Positions 7,306 to 15,749 are shown, counted from the stretch's first letter. The stretch is DNA of 35,007 bases from Burkholderiales bacterium (GCA_016790695.1 JAEUOS010000155.1:1-35007); one strand, 5' to 3'. Notes: generated by a model not told the origin, from the sequence alone. Translations and numbers: made by a program.

Positions 7306-8304
7306 CTATTGTTCCAGATCGCGCCCGATGCCGGCAGCGCGCGCGCGCGCGACGACCAGGCGGGCGAGCGCCATGTACTCGAGCGCCGTGCCGCCGGAGC
7401 AGAACAGCGTCGTCTCGTGCGGCGCGGTGCGCCCGGCGGCGCGGCCGGCGACCACCGCGCCCAGTTCCGCGGCGAGGTGGTCGCGCGCGATGGCGCCTTC
7501 GGCCAGCGGAATCAGCAGCTCGCCCTTTTCCTCGAGCGCCTGCTCGAAGGTGTCGACCACCACGCGCGCGCCGCGCACCAGCGCGGTGTCGACCTCGCGC
7601 GCGTGCGGCGCATGCTGGCCCATCGCGTTGACGTGGGTTCCGGCATCGAGCCAGGCGCCCTCGAGCACCGGCGCGGCCGCGGTGGTGATGGTGGTGACGA
7701 CGTCGGCGCCCGCGACCGCGGCGCGCGCCGACGGCGCGGCGGCGACCTCGACCCCGGGCAGCGCCGCGCGCGCGCGCTGCACGAACGCCGCCAGGCGCGC
7801 CGCGTCGCGGCTGTAGCAGCGCACGGCCGCGAGCGGGCGCACCGCGGCCAGGCAGATCAGCTGCGGCAGCGCGTAGCGGCCGGTGCCGATCAGCGCGGCG
7901 CGCGCCGCGTCGGCGCGCGCCAGGTGGCGCGTCGCCACCGCGGCGGTCGCGGCGGTCTTCCACAGGCTCAGCAGCTTGCCGTTGAGGATGCCTTCCATGC
8001 GCCCGCTCTCTCCCGAGAACACCAGGTTCCACATCTCGACCTCGCCCGGCCGGTAGTGGGTCGAGTACACCGACGCGCCGAAGGTCGACGAGGCGCGCAT
8101 CATCGACGCCGAGAGCTTGAGCGCGCGGTCGCGCGGGGTGGTGCGGGCGGCGTCCGCCCACAGGATGCGGCGCGGCAGCTGCTCGCTGGTGCCGGCGCCG
8201 TGCTCGCGGAACGAGGCCTCGACCGCGGCGACGCAGTCGCGCGGCGCGACGATGCCCTCGGCGAACAGCCGCTCCAGGTCCTGCGGGCCGAGGTAGTGCG
8301 CCAT
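7306..8304 (-). CDS. Ornithine cyclodeaminase/mu-crystallin family protein
   Basis: The 332-aa NAD(P)-dependent protein has the OCD/mu-crystallin layout: an N-terminal substrate/dimer domain (RALKLSAS, about 60-67; WKTAATAAVATRHLA, about 115-129) and a Rossmann fold starting ALIGTGRYALPQL (GTGR 140-143). VTTITTAAAPVLEGAWL and HVNAMGQHAPHAREVD follow. The usual RTAA is KTAA, and the catalytic-Asp motif of true ornithine cyclodeaminase (GGDCPGKTE) is replaced by MGQHAPHARE. It is therefore more likely another member, such as a ketimine reductase or imino-acid/alanine dehydrogenase type. I chose the ATG at 8304 (MAHYLGPQDL); an upstream in-frame extension overlaps the preceding gene. It sits 22 nt after the M29/NicX-like gene, in the same operon as a Bug receptor. 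Confidence 0.85.
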   Translation of the reverse strand: MAHYLGPQDLERLFAEGIVAPRDCVAAVEASFREHGAGTSEQLPRRILWADAARTTPRDRALKLSASMMRASSTFGASVYSTHYRPGEVEMWNLVFSGESGRMEGILNGKLLSLWKTAATAAVATRHLARADAARAALIGTGRYALPQLICLAAVRPLAAVRCYSRDAARLAAFVQRARAALPGVEVAAAPSARAAVAGADVVTTITTAAAPVLEGAWLDAGTHVNAMGQHAPHAREVDTALVRGARVVVDTFEQALEEKGELLIPLAEGAIARDHLAAELGAVVAGRAAGRTAPHETTLFCSGGTALEYMALARLVVARARAAGIGRDLEQ

Positions 8305-8326
8305 GCCCGCGCTCCGCGCCGCGTCC

Positions 8327-9544
8327 CTACTCGGGCCAGCCTTCGAGCAGGTCGACCGGGTCGCCGTAGCCGGCGGCCTTCGCGACCACGTCGGGGTCGC
8401 GCAGGGCCTCGAGGAAGCCATCGGTGATCAGCCGGTTCGCGCCGGCGTCGACGGTCGAATCGAAGGTCACCAGGTCCATGTGCACCGGCGGCTCCTCCCA
8501 GTGCGGCATCATCTTCTTGATGTAGTTCGACGGCTTCACGAGGTCGATGCCGAAGTGCAGCACCCCCGGGGCGTTCGACCCGGCCGGGTAGATGAGATGG
8601 CGCGGCCACTTGGGATTGAAGCCGCAGCCGAGCTCGATCAGGTTGCCGCCGAGGAGCATGTCGCGCAGGATCGCCGCCTCGGGCGAGGCGCCGCTCACCT
8701 CGACCACCGCGTTCATCTCGAAACGCACGCCGATGCGCTCGGCGAACGGGCGCTCGAAGCCGACCGCCCATTGCGGATAGACCCAGCCGTTGACCGGCAC
8801 GCTGCGGTGCTGCGTCGGGTCGTCGAGCATCGGCCCGGGCTCGTAGAGGTTGGGGCCGTGCGTCGGCAGGTAGTGGACATAGGCGCCCGGGCTCGTGGCC
8901 ATCATCTCGCCCTTCCAGCGCGTGGTCGACAGGTTGCCGTCGACCATGCGCGGGGTGAGGCCGATCGTGAGGTCGGTGCCGCGCCGGTCGGCGAAGGCGA
9001 CCCTGACGTCCTGGCCGCGCGGAAAGCGCGCCGCGGTGGCGCGGATCAGCTCGCCGACCAGCTCGGTCGGAAAGCGCGCCTGCGGCGTGTCGAGCAGGTC
9101 GAGGTTGCGGAAGAAGGTGATCTTGATCCAGCGCTGGCCGAGGTTCCTGCGCAGGCCGATGCAGTACGGGTGGAACACCGAGCAGAACCAGGTCGAGACC
9201 ACGAAGGTCGCCTTCTCGAGGATCGGCTTGACCTCGTCCGGGATCTCGAGCATGTTCGTCGACGGCACCTTGACCTCGGTGGCCTTGACCCCCTGCGCCG
9301 CCGCCAGCCCGGTGATCGCGGCGACCACGCGCGGATCGAGCCCGGCGTCGGTCAGGAACACCAGGCGATCGCCGGGCCTGAAGTCGAAGGTGCGCACGAA
9401 ATTGGCGTACGCCTGGAACCGCCCGGCGATGGCCACGTGCGGCTGTTCGCCCTTCGGCGGCAGGCCGCGCCCGACGAGGCGCGCGATGTCGATGCTCGCG
9501 CCGCCGGTATCGATGCGCTCGCCGCTCAGGTCCTGGATCTTCAT
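8327..9544 (-). CDS. M29 aminopeptidase/NicX-fold metalloenzyme
   Basis: The 405-aa protein shows the C-terminal metal-ligand pattern of the M29 (AmpS/AmpT) fold, shared by 2,5-dihydroxypyridine 5,6-dioxygenase (NicX). Candidate ligands are E304 in IELGCGFNP, H330 in LHFGID, and H355/D357 in VHMDLV. The N-terminal part (FRPGDRLVFLTDAGLDPRVV, about 55-74) fits the Rossmann-like domain of the same fold. Whether it hydrolyses peptides or oxidatively cleaves a ring cannot be decided, but placement among an SDR, a cupin, an OCD-family gene and a transport receptor favours small-molecule catabolism over peptide hydrolysis. No other nicotinate-pathway genes (nicC, nicD, nicE, nicF) are seen. GAGGAG lies 6 nt before the ATG at 9544. 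Confidence 0.72.
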   Translation of the reverse strand: MKIQDLSGERIDTGGASIDIARLVGRGLPPKGEQPHVAIAGRFQAYANFVRTFDFRPGDRLVFLTDAGLDPRVVAAITGLAAAQGVKATEVKVPSTNMLEIPDEVKPILEKATFVVSTWFCSVFHPYCIGLRRNLGQRWIKITFFRNLDLLDTPQARFPTELVGELIRATAARFPRGQDVRVAFADRRGTDLTIGLTPRMVDGNLSTTRWKGEMMATSPGAYVHYLPTHGPNLYEPGPMLDDPTQHRSVPVNGWVYPQWAVGFERPFAERIGVRFEMNAVVEVSGASPEAAILRDMLLGGNLIELGCGFNPKWPRHLIYPAGSNAPGVLHFGIDLVKPSNYIKKMMPHWEEPPVHMDLVTFDSTVDAGANRLITDGFLEALRDPDVVAKAAGYGDPVDLLEGWPE

Positions 9545-9581
9545 GGGTTGCTCCTCACGTCACGGAAGGTTCGGTCAAGGT

Positions 9582-10373
9582 TCAATCGGGCGCCGCCGGC
9601 TGCAGCGCCGCGTAGGTGCCCTGGGTCGAGCTCGCCCCGCCGTCGACGGTGAGCATCGACCCGGTGGCGAACGCGGACTCGTCGGAGGCCAGGTAGAGGA
9701 ACGCGTAGGCGATCTCCTCCGGCTGCGCGGTGCGGCCGAGCGGCTGGCGCGCGTCGAGCACGCGGCGGAACGCGGCCGGGTCCGGCACCTCGGCGAGCAT
9801 GCGGTCGAAGTACGACGTCATGGTCACGCCCGGCGCGACGCAATTGACGCGGATGTTGGCGCCGGCGTGGTCGAGCGCCATCGCGCGCGTCAGCGCCGCC
9901 ACCGCGCCCTTGCTGGCGACGTAGGCGGCGCGGTCCTTCAGGCCGATGGTCGCGGTGTTCGAGGCGGTGTTGACGATCACGCCGCCGCCGCCCCGCTCCA
10001 TCAGCGGCACCGCGAACTTCGAGCACAGGAACACGCCCTTGACGTTGACCGCGAGGATGCGGTCGAGCACCGCCTCCGCGGTGGTGACGACGCTGCCGAG
10101 CGCGCCGAAGCCGGCGTTGTTGACGAGGATGTCGAGCCGGCCGAAGCGCGCCTCGGCCTCGCGCATCAGGGCCTCGCACTGCGCGGCGTCCGCGACGTCG
10201 CAGGCGAACGCGGAGGCCGACGCGCCGAGCGCGGCGGCGGTCGCGCGCGCCGCATCGCCGTTCTGGTCGGCGACGATCACGCGCGCGCCCTCGCGCACGA
10301 ACAGCGCCGCGACGGCGCGGCCGATGCCGGCGGCGGCTCCGGTGATGACGGCGGTCTTGCCGGCCAGGCGCAT
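9582..10373 (-). CDS. Short-chain dehydrogenase/reductase (classical SDR)
   Basis: The 263-aa protein is a complete classical SDR. It has TGAAAGIG at 11-18 for NAD(P) binding, VADQN after beta-2 (acidic D36, suggesting a preference for NAD), CDVADA at 58-63, NNAG at 85-88, a catalytic Tyr151/Lys155 pair (YVASK), and the VNCVAPG and FATGSMLTVDGG segments near the C-terminus. It should oxidise or reduce an alcohol/ketone, for example a hydroxyacyl intermediate. It lies between the cupin gene (30-nt gap) and the M29/NicX-like gene (37-nt gap), apparently in one operon. GGAGAC precedes the ATG at 10373. Substrate unknown. Confidence 0.9.
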   Translation of the reverse strand: MRLAGKTAVITGAAAGIGRAVAALFVREGARVIVADQNGDAARATAAALGASASAFACDVADAAQCEALMREAEARFGRLDILVNNAGFGALGSVVTTAEAVLDRILAVNVKGVFLCSKFAVPLMERGGGGVIVNTASNTATIGLKDRAAYVASKGAVAALTRAMALDHAGANIRVNCVAPGVTMTSYFDRMLAEVPDPAAFRRVLDARQPLGRTAQPEEIAYAFLYLASDESAFATGSMLTVDGGASSTQGTYAALQPAAPD

Positions 10374-10403
10374 GGTGCGGGTCTCCGTGCGGCGCGCGCC
10401 GCC

Positions 10404-10910
10404 TCAGGCGAACACGGTGCGCTTCTCGATCTCGCGCACGTCGGCGGGCCGCTCGAACGGCGCCGGCGCGGGCTCGCCGGCGCGGCGCTCGCGGCCGATG
10501 GCGGCGAAGAAGTCCTCGAGCCGGCCGGGCAGGAACAGCCACAGCCAGGCGAGGTCCTCACTGCCGTCGTTGATGATGGTGTGCTGCCGGTTGTGGCCGA
10601 AATAGAGCGTCGTGCCGGGCTCGAGGCGGTGCGCTTCGCCGTCGATCTCCGCCACCCCGGTGCCCTGGAGGACGTGGAACACCTCCTCGGCGCGGTCGTG
10701 CGCATGCAGGCGCACCCGGCCGCCGGGCGGCAGCAGCTGGCGGCCGAGCGAGAACCTGTGCACCGAGGCGAGTTCGCTCGAGGCCAGGATCACCTCGGCA
10801 TAGCCGTTGGCCGGCTTGGGCTGCCAGTAGCTGCGGCCGCCGCCGGCGCGCACCACGCGCACCTCGCCGCGCGGGCTCTCGAAGCTCATCTCCTGTGCCG
10901 CCTGGTCCAT
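10404..10910 (-). CDS. Single-domain cupin protein
   Basis: The 168-aa protein has one cupin barrel. Motif 1 is PPGGRVRLHAHDRAEEVFHV with HAH and Glu metal ligands. Motif 2 is LEPGTTLYFGHNRQHTIIND, supplying the third His. It may bind Fe, Mn or Zn and act as a dioxygenase, isomerase or ligand-binding protein; the sequence does not separate these. The frame stays open to 10955, but the ATG at 10910 has GAGGGGG 5 nt upstream and begins a plausible N-terminus (MDQAAQEMSFESPRG), so I start there. It opens a run of four catabolic genes (SDR, M29/NicX-like, OCD-family, Bug receptor) and follows the extended-SDR gene after 69 nt. Confidence 0.82.
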   Translation of the reverse strand: MDQAAQEMSFESPRGEVRVVRAGGGRSYWQPKPANGYAEVILASSELASVHRFSLGRQLLPPGGRVRLHAHDRAEEVFHVLQGTGVAEIDGEAHRLEPGTTLYFGHNRQHTIINDGSEDLAWLWLFLPGRLEDFFAAIGRERRAGEPAPAPFERPADVREIEKRTVFA

Positions 10911-10979
10911 CGCCACCCCCCTCGCGTAGGCGGACATTCTATGCCCGACGGGCACGCGCCGCGCGCGGCCCGCGCGCGC

Positions 10980-12104
10980 CTATTTGAAGTCCGCGACCAT
11001 CTGCTCGGCGATCGTCGCCGACTCGGCGCTGGCGGCGCACACCCCGGCATAGGCGGCGAACGGCGGCGGCGGATCGATCCCCTCGTCGGCGAGGTGCTCG
11101 CTGTGGAAGGTCATGTCCAGCGACGCGAAGGCGCCGTAGAGCTTGAGCGCGCGCGCCATGATGCGCGGGTTGCACGGCCCGAGGCGCTCACGGAACTCGC
11201 CGCGCATCGTGTCGAGCTCGGCGGCGGGAATCTGGCGGTAGCGCCCGTCGACCGGCGCCACGCCGCGGCCGCGCGCCATCGCGACGTCGAGTTCGGCGAA
11301 GGTCGAGGCGCGCGCCGGCCCCGCCGACAGGTGGTAGAAGCGATGGGCGAGCGCCGGCTTGGTCGTCAGCGCGATCAGCGCGCGCGCCACCCAGTCCACC
11401 GGCACCACGTCGATGCGGTCCGAGAGCGCGCAGGTGAAGCGCTCGAGCAGCTGCGCGGCGCGGAACACCCAGTAGATCGACGGACTCGGCGCCACCCCCA
11501 GGCGGGTGTGGCCGACCACGATCGTCGGCCGCGCCACCACCAGCGGCAGCGCCGGCAGCTCGTCGCGCAGGCGCGCCTCGATGACCTCCTTGGTGCGCGT
11601 GTACGGCACCAGGTGGCGCACCGGCGCCGGCGCTGCCCACGCTTCCGGCACCGCGCCGGGCGCGTCCGGGCCGACGCACATCGCGGTGCCGACCTGCACG
11701 AAGCGCTCGAGCGGCGCGACCTCCAGGAGCCGCCGCGCGAACGCGAAGGTGCCCTCGACGTTGACCGGCCAGAGTTGCGGGTGGTCGGCGAAGCTCGCGA
11801 CCGCCGCGCAGTTGAGCACCCGGCGCACCTGCCGCAGCGCCGGATCGGCGCATGCCGCCGCCGCGTCGCGCAGATCCCCCGGCACGATGTTCTCCTCGCC
11901 CACCGCCTCGAGCAGCGCCGGCGCGACCGCGAAACGGCGCAGCGCCTCGCGCACCCGGTCGCGCCCGCTCGCCCGGTCCGGCGCGCGCACCAGCAGGCGC
12001 GTGCGCGCCCAGTGCGGCCCCCCGACGAGTTCCGCCGCCACCGCGCCGCCCAGAAATCCGGTCGCGCCGGTGACGAGCACATCCCCTGCCGCGTCTGCGG
12101 TCAT
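10980..12104 (-). CDS. Extended SDR, thioester-reductase/male-sterility (NAD_binding_4) type
   Basis: The 374-aa protein begins DVLVTGATGFLGGAVAAEL, the NAD(P)-binding loop of extended SDRs. It continues LLVRAPDRASGRDRVREALR and NIVPGDLRD, as in the NAD_binding_4 family (fatty acyl-CoA reductases, thioester-reductase R domains). A catalytic Tyr-X3-Lys is present (YTRTK), followed by VVARPTIVVGHTRLG and DVVPVDWVARALIAL. Such enzymes reduce a thioester or isomerise/oxidise an activated substrate. Here the domain stands alone without an NRPS or acyl-carrier partner. I chose the ATG at 12104 because GGGGGAG lies 5 nt upstream; an in-frame extension to 12251 is arginine-rich and probably non-coding. 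It diverges from iorA and may lead the 12104-6324 operon. Confidence 0.82.
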   Translation of the reverse strand: MTADAAGDVLVTGATGFLGGAVAAELVGGPHWARTRLLVRAPDRASGRDRVREALRRFAVAPALLEAVGEENIVPGDLRDAAAACADPALRQVRRVLNCAAVASFADHPQLWPVNVEGTFAFARRLLEVAPLERFVQVGTAMCVGPDAPGAVPEAWAAPAPVRHLVPYTRTKEVIEARLRDELPALPLVVARPTIVVGHTRLGVAPSPSIYWVFRAAQLLERFTCALSDRIDVVPVDWVARALIALTTKPALAHRFYHLSAGPARASTFAELDVAMARGRGVAPVDGRYRQIPAAELDTMRGEFRERLGPCNPRIMARALKLYGAFASLDMTFHSEHLADEGIDPPPPFAAYAGVCAASAESATIAEQMVADFK

Positions 12105-12307
12105 GTGGTCTCCCCCTTGTCCTGCCCGGCGCAACCCCCCCGTCGCGCCGACGCAGCTTAACTCAGCGCGACGTCGACCACGCGTTCGCACCGCCGCCGC
12201 CCGGCGGCGACGCAGCCCTCCGGGGCGAGGTCGGATGGCGCATTCGTTCAATACGCAGCGACCCGCCGACGGCAGACTTGCACCCCGTCCATCCTCCGGA
12301 GGCTGTC
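12105..12307. promoter_or_regulatory. Divergent intergenic region upstream of ior genes
   Basis: This 203-bp gap separates the divergent extended-SDR and iorA genes, so it should carry promoters in both directions. It contains an 8-bp inverted repeat, CGTCGCGC (12141-12148) and GCGCGACG (12166-12173), around a relatively AT-rich core CTTAACTCA. A perfect 8-2-8 palindrome lies at 12192-12209. Either could be an AraC-type or other operator, but GC-rich repeats arise easily by chance. I cannot place -35/-10 boxes with confidence. GGAGG ends 5 nt before the iorA ATG. Confidence 0.4.
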
Positions 12308-12769
12308 ATGCTTCTCAACGTCAACGGCGTCGTCGCCGAGATTCCCCGCGCATGGCAGGAAGAAAGCCTGTTGTCGGTGCTGCGCGAGCACCTCGGCCTG
12401 GTCGGCACCAAGTACGGCTGCGGTGTCGGCGTGTGCGGCGCCTGCACCGTGCATGTCGGTGGCGAGGCGCGGCGCAGTTGCCTCACGCCGGTCGCCGCAT
12501 GCGCCGGCGCTCCCGTCGTCACGATCGAAGGCCTGGCCGGCCCCGGCGGTGCGCTGCATCCCGTCCAGGCGGCCTGGCTCGCCGAGGCCGTGCCCCAGTG
12601 CGGCTATTGCCAGGCCGGGCAGATCATGTCGACGGTGGCGCTGCTGCGCCGCAATCCCGCGCCCGATGACGCCGCGATCGATGCCGCGCTGGCCGGCAAC
12701 CTCTGCCGCTGCGGAACCCATCAGCGCATCCGCCGCGCCGTCAGGCGCGCTGCCGGAGAGCGGCCATGA
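12308..12769 (+). CDS. iorA: Isoquinoline 1-oxidoreductase-type small subunit, 2x[2Fe-2S]
   Basis: The 153-aa protein is the electron-transfer subunit of a xanthine-oxidase-family molybdenum hydroxylase. The plant-type [2Fe-2S] cluster is bound by C38, C43, C46 and C58 (YGCGVGVCGACTVH...RRSC). The second, helical-domain cluster is bound by C98, C101, C133 and C135 (PQCGYCQAG...NLCRCGTH). All eight cysteines are present. Size and the absence of a separate FAD subunit gene fit the two-subunit IorAB type, which hydroxylates N-heterocycles or oxidises aldehydes and passes electrons to the respiratory chain. The ATG at 12308 is preceded by GGAGG; a TTG 30 nt upstream is less likely. It overlaps iorB by 4 nt (ATGA). 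Confidence 0.92.
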   Translation: MLLNVNGVVAEIPRAWQEESLLSVLREHLGLVGTKYGCGVGVCGACTVHVGGEARRSCLTPVAACAGAPVVTIEGLAGPGGALHPVQAAWLAEAVPQCGYCQAGQIMSTVALLRRNPAPDDAAIDAALAGNLCRCGTHQRIRRAVRRAAGERP

Positions 12770-14835
12770 AGCGCCGCACGTTTCTGTCGGCCGCAGCCGG
12801 CCTGTCGGTGAGCTTTCTCGCCGGTTGCGCCCTGCCGGTGATCCCCCGGCGCCCGGCACCCAGCGCCGCGGGTGCGCATGCCTGGATCCGCCATCACGAG
12901 GGCCGGTACGCACTGTATCTGCCGCGCGTCGAGATGGGCCAGAACATCGCCACGGCAATGAAGCAGGTTGCCTGCGCGGAGCTTGGCGCGGCCTGGGACC
13001 GGGTGAACGTGATCCTGCCCGCCACCAGCGACATCGGTCCGGTCCGGGCCACCGTGGGAAGCGAGTCGGTGCGCGATTTCGCGGTTCCTCTTGCCCAGGC
13101 GTGCGCCACGCTGCGCGACGCGCTGGCCGCCGGCCGCACCGAAGGGCACATCGACGCCAGGCCGTACCCGCTCGAGGCGCTGCGCGCCTTTCGCGCGGAC
13201 GCCGGGGCGGCCGCCGGGCCGCCGGCGCTGGTCCAGGGCGAGGCGATCGTGCGCGGCGAGGCGCTCTACGTTGCCGACGTGCGCCGCCCCGGAATGGTCT
13301 TCGGTCGCGTGCTGCGCGCGCCGGCATCTCCGGAACTCGCCGCGCGGCCCCTCGGGTACGACGCGGCCGCCGCGCGCGCTGAACCCGGCTTCGTGGCGCT
13401 GGTGCGCGATCCGCTGCTGCGCCAGGGCCGGAGCGAGGGCGTCGGCATCGTCGCGCGCACACCTGGCGCGCTCGATCGCATCGAAAGCGCGCTCGCCGTC
13501 CGCTGGCACGTCGACGGCGGATTCACGCAGGCGACCATCGACGCGGCGCTCGACCTCGCGCCGCGGCTCGCCAGGGGCGCGCTGGCCAAGACCGTGCGCC
13601 GCGGGTGCATCGACCGCGCCGCCCGCTGGGACGTCGACCTCGCGATCGACGTGCCACTGGCTGCGCACGGCGCCATCGAACCGCGCGCCGCCGTCGCCGA
13701 GTTCGGCAGCGACGGGCGGCTGCAGCTGTGGGTCGGATCGCAGGACGTGTTCTACCAGCGGGATGTCATGGCCCGGCGCCTCGGACTCGAGAACGACCGG
13801 ATCGTCGTCACCGGCTGCCGGGTCGGCGGCGCATTCGGCGGCAAGACCATCTGCACCGTCGAGCTCGAGGCCGCGGTGCTCGCCCGCGCGGCCGCACGGC
13901 CGGTCAAGGTGCAATGGACGCGCGCGCAGGAGTTCCGTTTCGGATTTCACCGTCCGCCATCGCGCCATCGGCTGCGTGCCCGGCTCGAGGACGGCAGGCT
14001 GTCGCAATGGTGGCACGCGTTCTCGAGCAGCCACATCCTCTTCACCAATGCGGTCGTGCCGCCCTGGCTGCAGCACGTGACCGACCTGATCGGCGACGAC
14101 GGCGTCGCCCGTGGGGCGGCCCTGCCGTATCGTGCCGCGGCACAGCGCACCGAGTTCGACCTGGTTCGCCTGCCGGTCCTGACCGGCCCATGGCGCGGCC
14201 TCGGCGCCGGCCCGAACGCGCTCGCGATCGAATCGGCGATCGACGAGTGCGCACGCGCCGCCAACGCCGACGCGGTGGCATTCCGCATCGCGCAGATCGA
14301 GGAACCACGGCTCGCGCGCGTGCTGCAGTGCGCGGCCGCGGCCGCCGGCTGGGGGCACAAGCCCGCGCCCGCGGCGGACCGGCGCGTCGGCCGCGGCGTC
14401 GCCTGCGGCACGTACAAGGGGACGAGCCACGCCGCCGTCGTCGCCGACGTCGAAGTCGACGCATCGGGAAGGCTGCGTGTCACGCGGCTCGTCTGCGCGC
14501 ACGACTGCGGCCGCGTGATCAATCCCGACCAGGTGCGCGCCCAGTGCGAGGGCAACCTGGTCTGGGGGCTGGGCATGGTGATCGCCGATGCCCTGCCGGT
14601 GGCGTCATCGCGGGTGGCGGCCGACTCCTTCGCCGATGCCCCGATCCCCCGCATCGGCGACGTGCCGCCGATGGAGATCCTCCTCGTCGATGCGGGGGAT
14701 GCCCCCTCGGGCGCCGGGGAAACCGCCATCGTCGCGGCGGCCGGGGCGATCGCCAATGCGGTTCGCGACGCGACGGGCCACCGGCCGACGCGCTTCCCGG
14801 TGGCGGCCGGCGATCTGCGAACATTGCCGGCGTGA
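12766..14835 (+). CDS. iorB: Isoquinoline 1-oxidoreductase-type large molybdopterin subunit
   Basis: The 689-aa catalytic subunit of the IorB type carries molybdopterin-binding GQN (58-60 in RVEMGQNIAT), GGAFGGK (about 354-360), the GPWRGLGAGPNALAIES segment, and near the end GAGE (649-652), with E652 the likely catalytic glutamate. The N-terminus, MKRRTFLSAAAGLSVSFLAG followed by C21, combines a twin-arginine-like RRTFL with a lipobox (LAGC). This suggests Tat export and lipid anchoring, so the enzyme may act in the periplasm. It is somewhat shorter than my recollection of typical IorB proteins (around 740 aa or more). The substrate may be an aldehyde or N-heterocycle. Start is fixed by the ATGA overlap with iorA; the stop overlaps a GTG start of the AraC gene. 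No XdhC-type maturation gene is visible. Confidence 0.9.
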   Translation: MKRRTFLSAAAGLSVSFLAGCALPVIPRRPAPSAAGAHAWIRHHEGRYALYLPRVEMGQNIATAMKQVACAELGAAWDRVNVILPATSDIGPVRATVGSESVRDFAVPLAQACATLRDALAAGRTEGHIDARPYPLEALRAFRADAGAAAGPPALVQGEAIVRGEALYVADVRRPGMVFGRVLRAPASPELAARPLGYDAAAARAEPGFVALVRDPLLRQGRSEGVGIVARTPGALDRIESALAVRWHVDGGFTQATIDAALDLAPRLARGALAKTVRRGCIDRAARWDVDLAIDVPLAAHGAIEPRAAVAEFGSDGRLQLWVGSQDVFYQRDVMARRLGLENDRIVVTGCRVGGAFGGKTICTVELEAAVLARAAARPVKVQWTRAQEFRFGFHRPPSRHRLRARLEDGRLSQWWHAFSSSHILFTNAVVPPWLQHVTDLIGDDGVARGAALPYRAAAQRTEFDLVRLPVLTGPWRGLGAGPNALAIESAIDECARAANADAVAFRIAQIEEPRLARVLQCAAAAAGWGHKPAPAADRRVGRGVACGTYKGTSHAAVVADVEVDASGRLRVTRLVCAHDCGRVINPDQVRAQCEGNLVWGLGMVIADALPVASSRVAADSFADAPIPRIGDVPPMEILLVDAGDAPSGAGETAIVAAAGAIANAVRDATGHRPTRFPVAAGDLRTLPA

Positions 14836-15749
14836 AGGATTTCGCCGCCGCGGCCATGCTGCGGCTCATCAGCCAGGGGCTTGCGCGTCTGGGCATCGCG
14901 CCGACCGGGCGCGCGCCGCGCGCGGCGCTGGTTCCGCTGGCCGACAAGCGACACCTGGTCGAGGCGCTGCTGGCCGCCCACGGTGCGGTGTCGCTGCTGC
15001 GCCTCGGCGAGGCGGTCAACGACCTGGGCGATGATCCGACACTGATGGCGCTGACACTGGCGGTCGATCTGCACGACCTGGTACGCCGCTGGCAACGCCT
15101 CGAGCGCTTCGTGCACTCCCGGCACCGCGTTCAGGTCGCATGGTCGGCGCCCGCTCGACTGGTCCTTGCCCACGTCTCGCTCGACCGCGACCCGCCGGGC
15201 GCGGCCGAGGACCTCCTCGTCTTCGGGCTGCTTGTCGCCTTGGCCAGCCGTCAGGTTGCGCCCGGTCTGCGCGCGCGCTTTGCGGGCGAACGCCGCTGGC
15301 GATACGGCGCGGCGGGATGGGTCGATCGCCCGTTGCCCCGGGCGGTCTCCACCTGGGAACTCGCCTGGGATCCGATGCCGTCGCCGCTCCTGCCCATGCC
15401 GCCCGCGGCGAGCGCCGACAAATGGATCGCCTGGGTGCGCGAGCGCCTGGCCGCGGACCCTGGTCGCTCATGGACGGTGCGCGCTCTGGCCGCCGAAGCC
15501 GGCCTGCCCGCACGAACGCTGCAACGCAGGTTCGCCGCGGTGCAGACCAGCTTTCGCTCGCTCGTCGCCCAGGCGCGCCTGGCCGCGGCAGCGCGCCTGC
15601 TCACGACCTCGGCAGCCGCGCCCGCTGAAGTGGCTTACGTCTGCGGCTACGCGGACCAGGCGCATTTCACACGGGAATTCAAGCGCCATACCGCGTTGAC
15701 GCCGGCCCGGTATCGCGCGGAGTTCGCGGCGCCCGCGCTAGCGCGGTAG
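14832..15749 (+). CDS. AraC-family transcriptional regulator linked to iorAB
   Basis: The 305-aa protein has a C-terminal AraC/XylS double helix-turn-helix (about 210-300). The first HTH reads WTVRALAAEAGLPARTLQRR; the second contains AEVAYVCGYADQAHFTREFK, then the ALTPARYR signature. The N-terminal part (about 1-190; DLVRRWQRLERFVHSRHRVQ) is a sensor domain without a recognisable cupin motif. I start at the GTG at 14832, which overlaps the iorB stop as GTGA; an in-frame ATG at 14856 is the alternative. The coupling suggests it controls the ior operon in response to that enzyme's substrate (inference). The 3' end overlaps the convergent unknown gene by 12 nt. Confidence 0.87.
   Translation: MKDFAAAAMLRLISQGLARLGIAPTGRAPRAALVPLADKRHLVEALLAAHGAVSLLRLGEAVNDLGDDPTLMALTLAVDLHDLVRRWQRLERFVHSRHRVQVAWSAPARLVLAHVSLDRDPPGAAEDLLVFGLLVALASRQVAPGLRARFAGERRWRYGAAGWVDRPLPRAVSTWELAWDPMPSPLLPMPPAASADKWIAWVRERLAADPGRSWTVRALAAEAGLPARTLQRRFAAVQTSFRSLVAQARLAAAARLLTTSAAAPAEVAYVCGYADQAHFTREFKRHTALTPARYRAEFAAPALAR

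Noticed and set aside
8895..12161. Long plus-strand open frame (over 1,000 codons) antisense to the NicX-like, SDR, cupin and extended-SDR genes
   Set aside because: Low-complexity Arg/His/Ala-rich translation; four proteins with clear motifs lie on the minus strand over the same bases.
12293..12302. Perfect 10-bp palindrome CCTCCGGAGG over the iorA ribosome-binding site
   Set aside because: It has no loop and so cannot fold as an intramolecular hairpin. It is a likely by-product of the GGAGG site.
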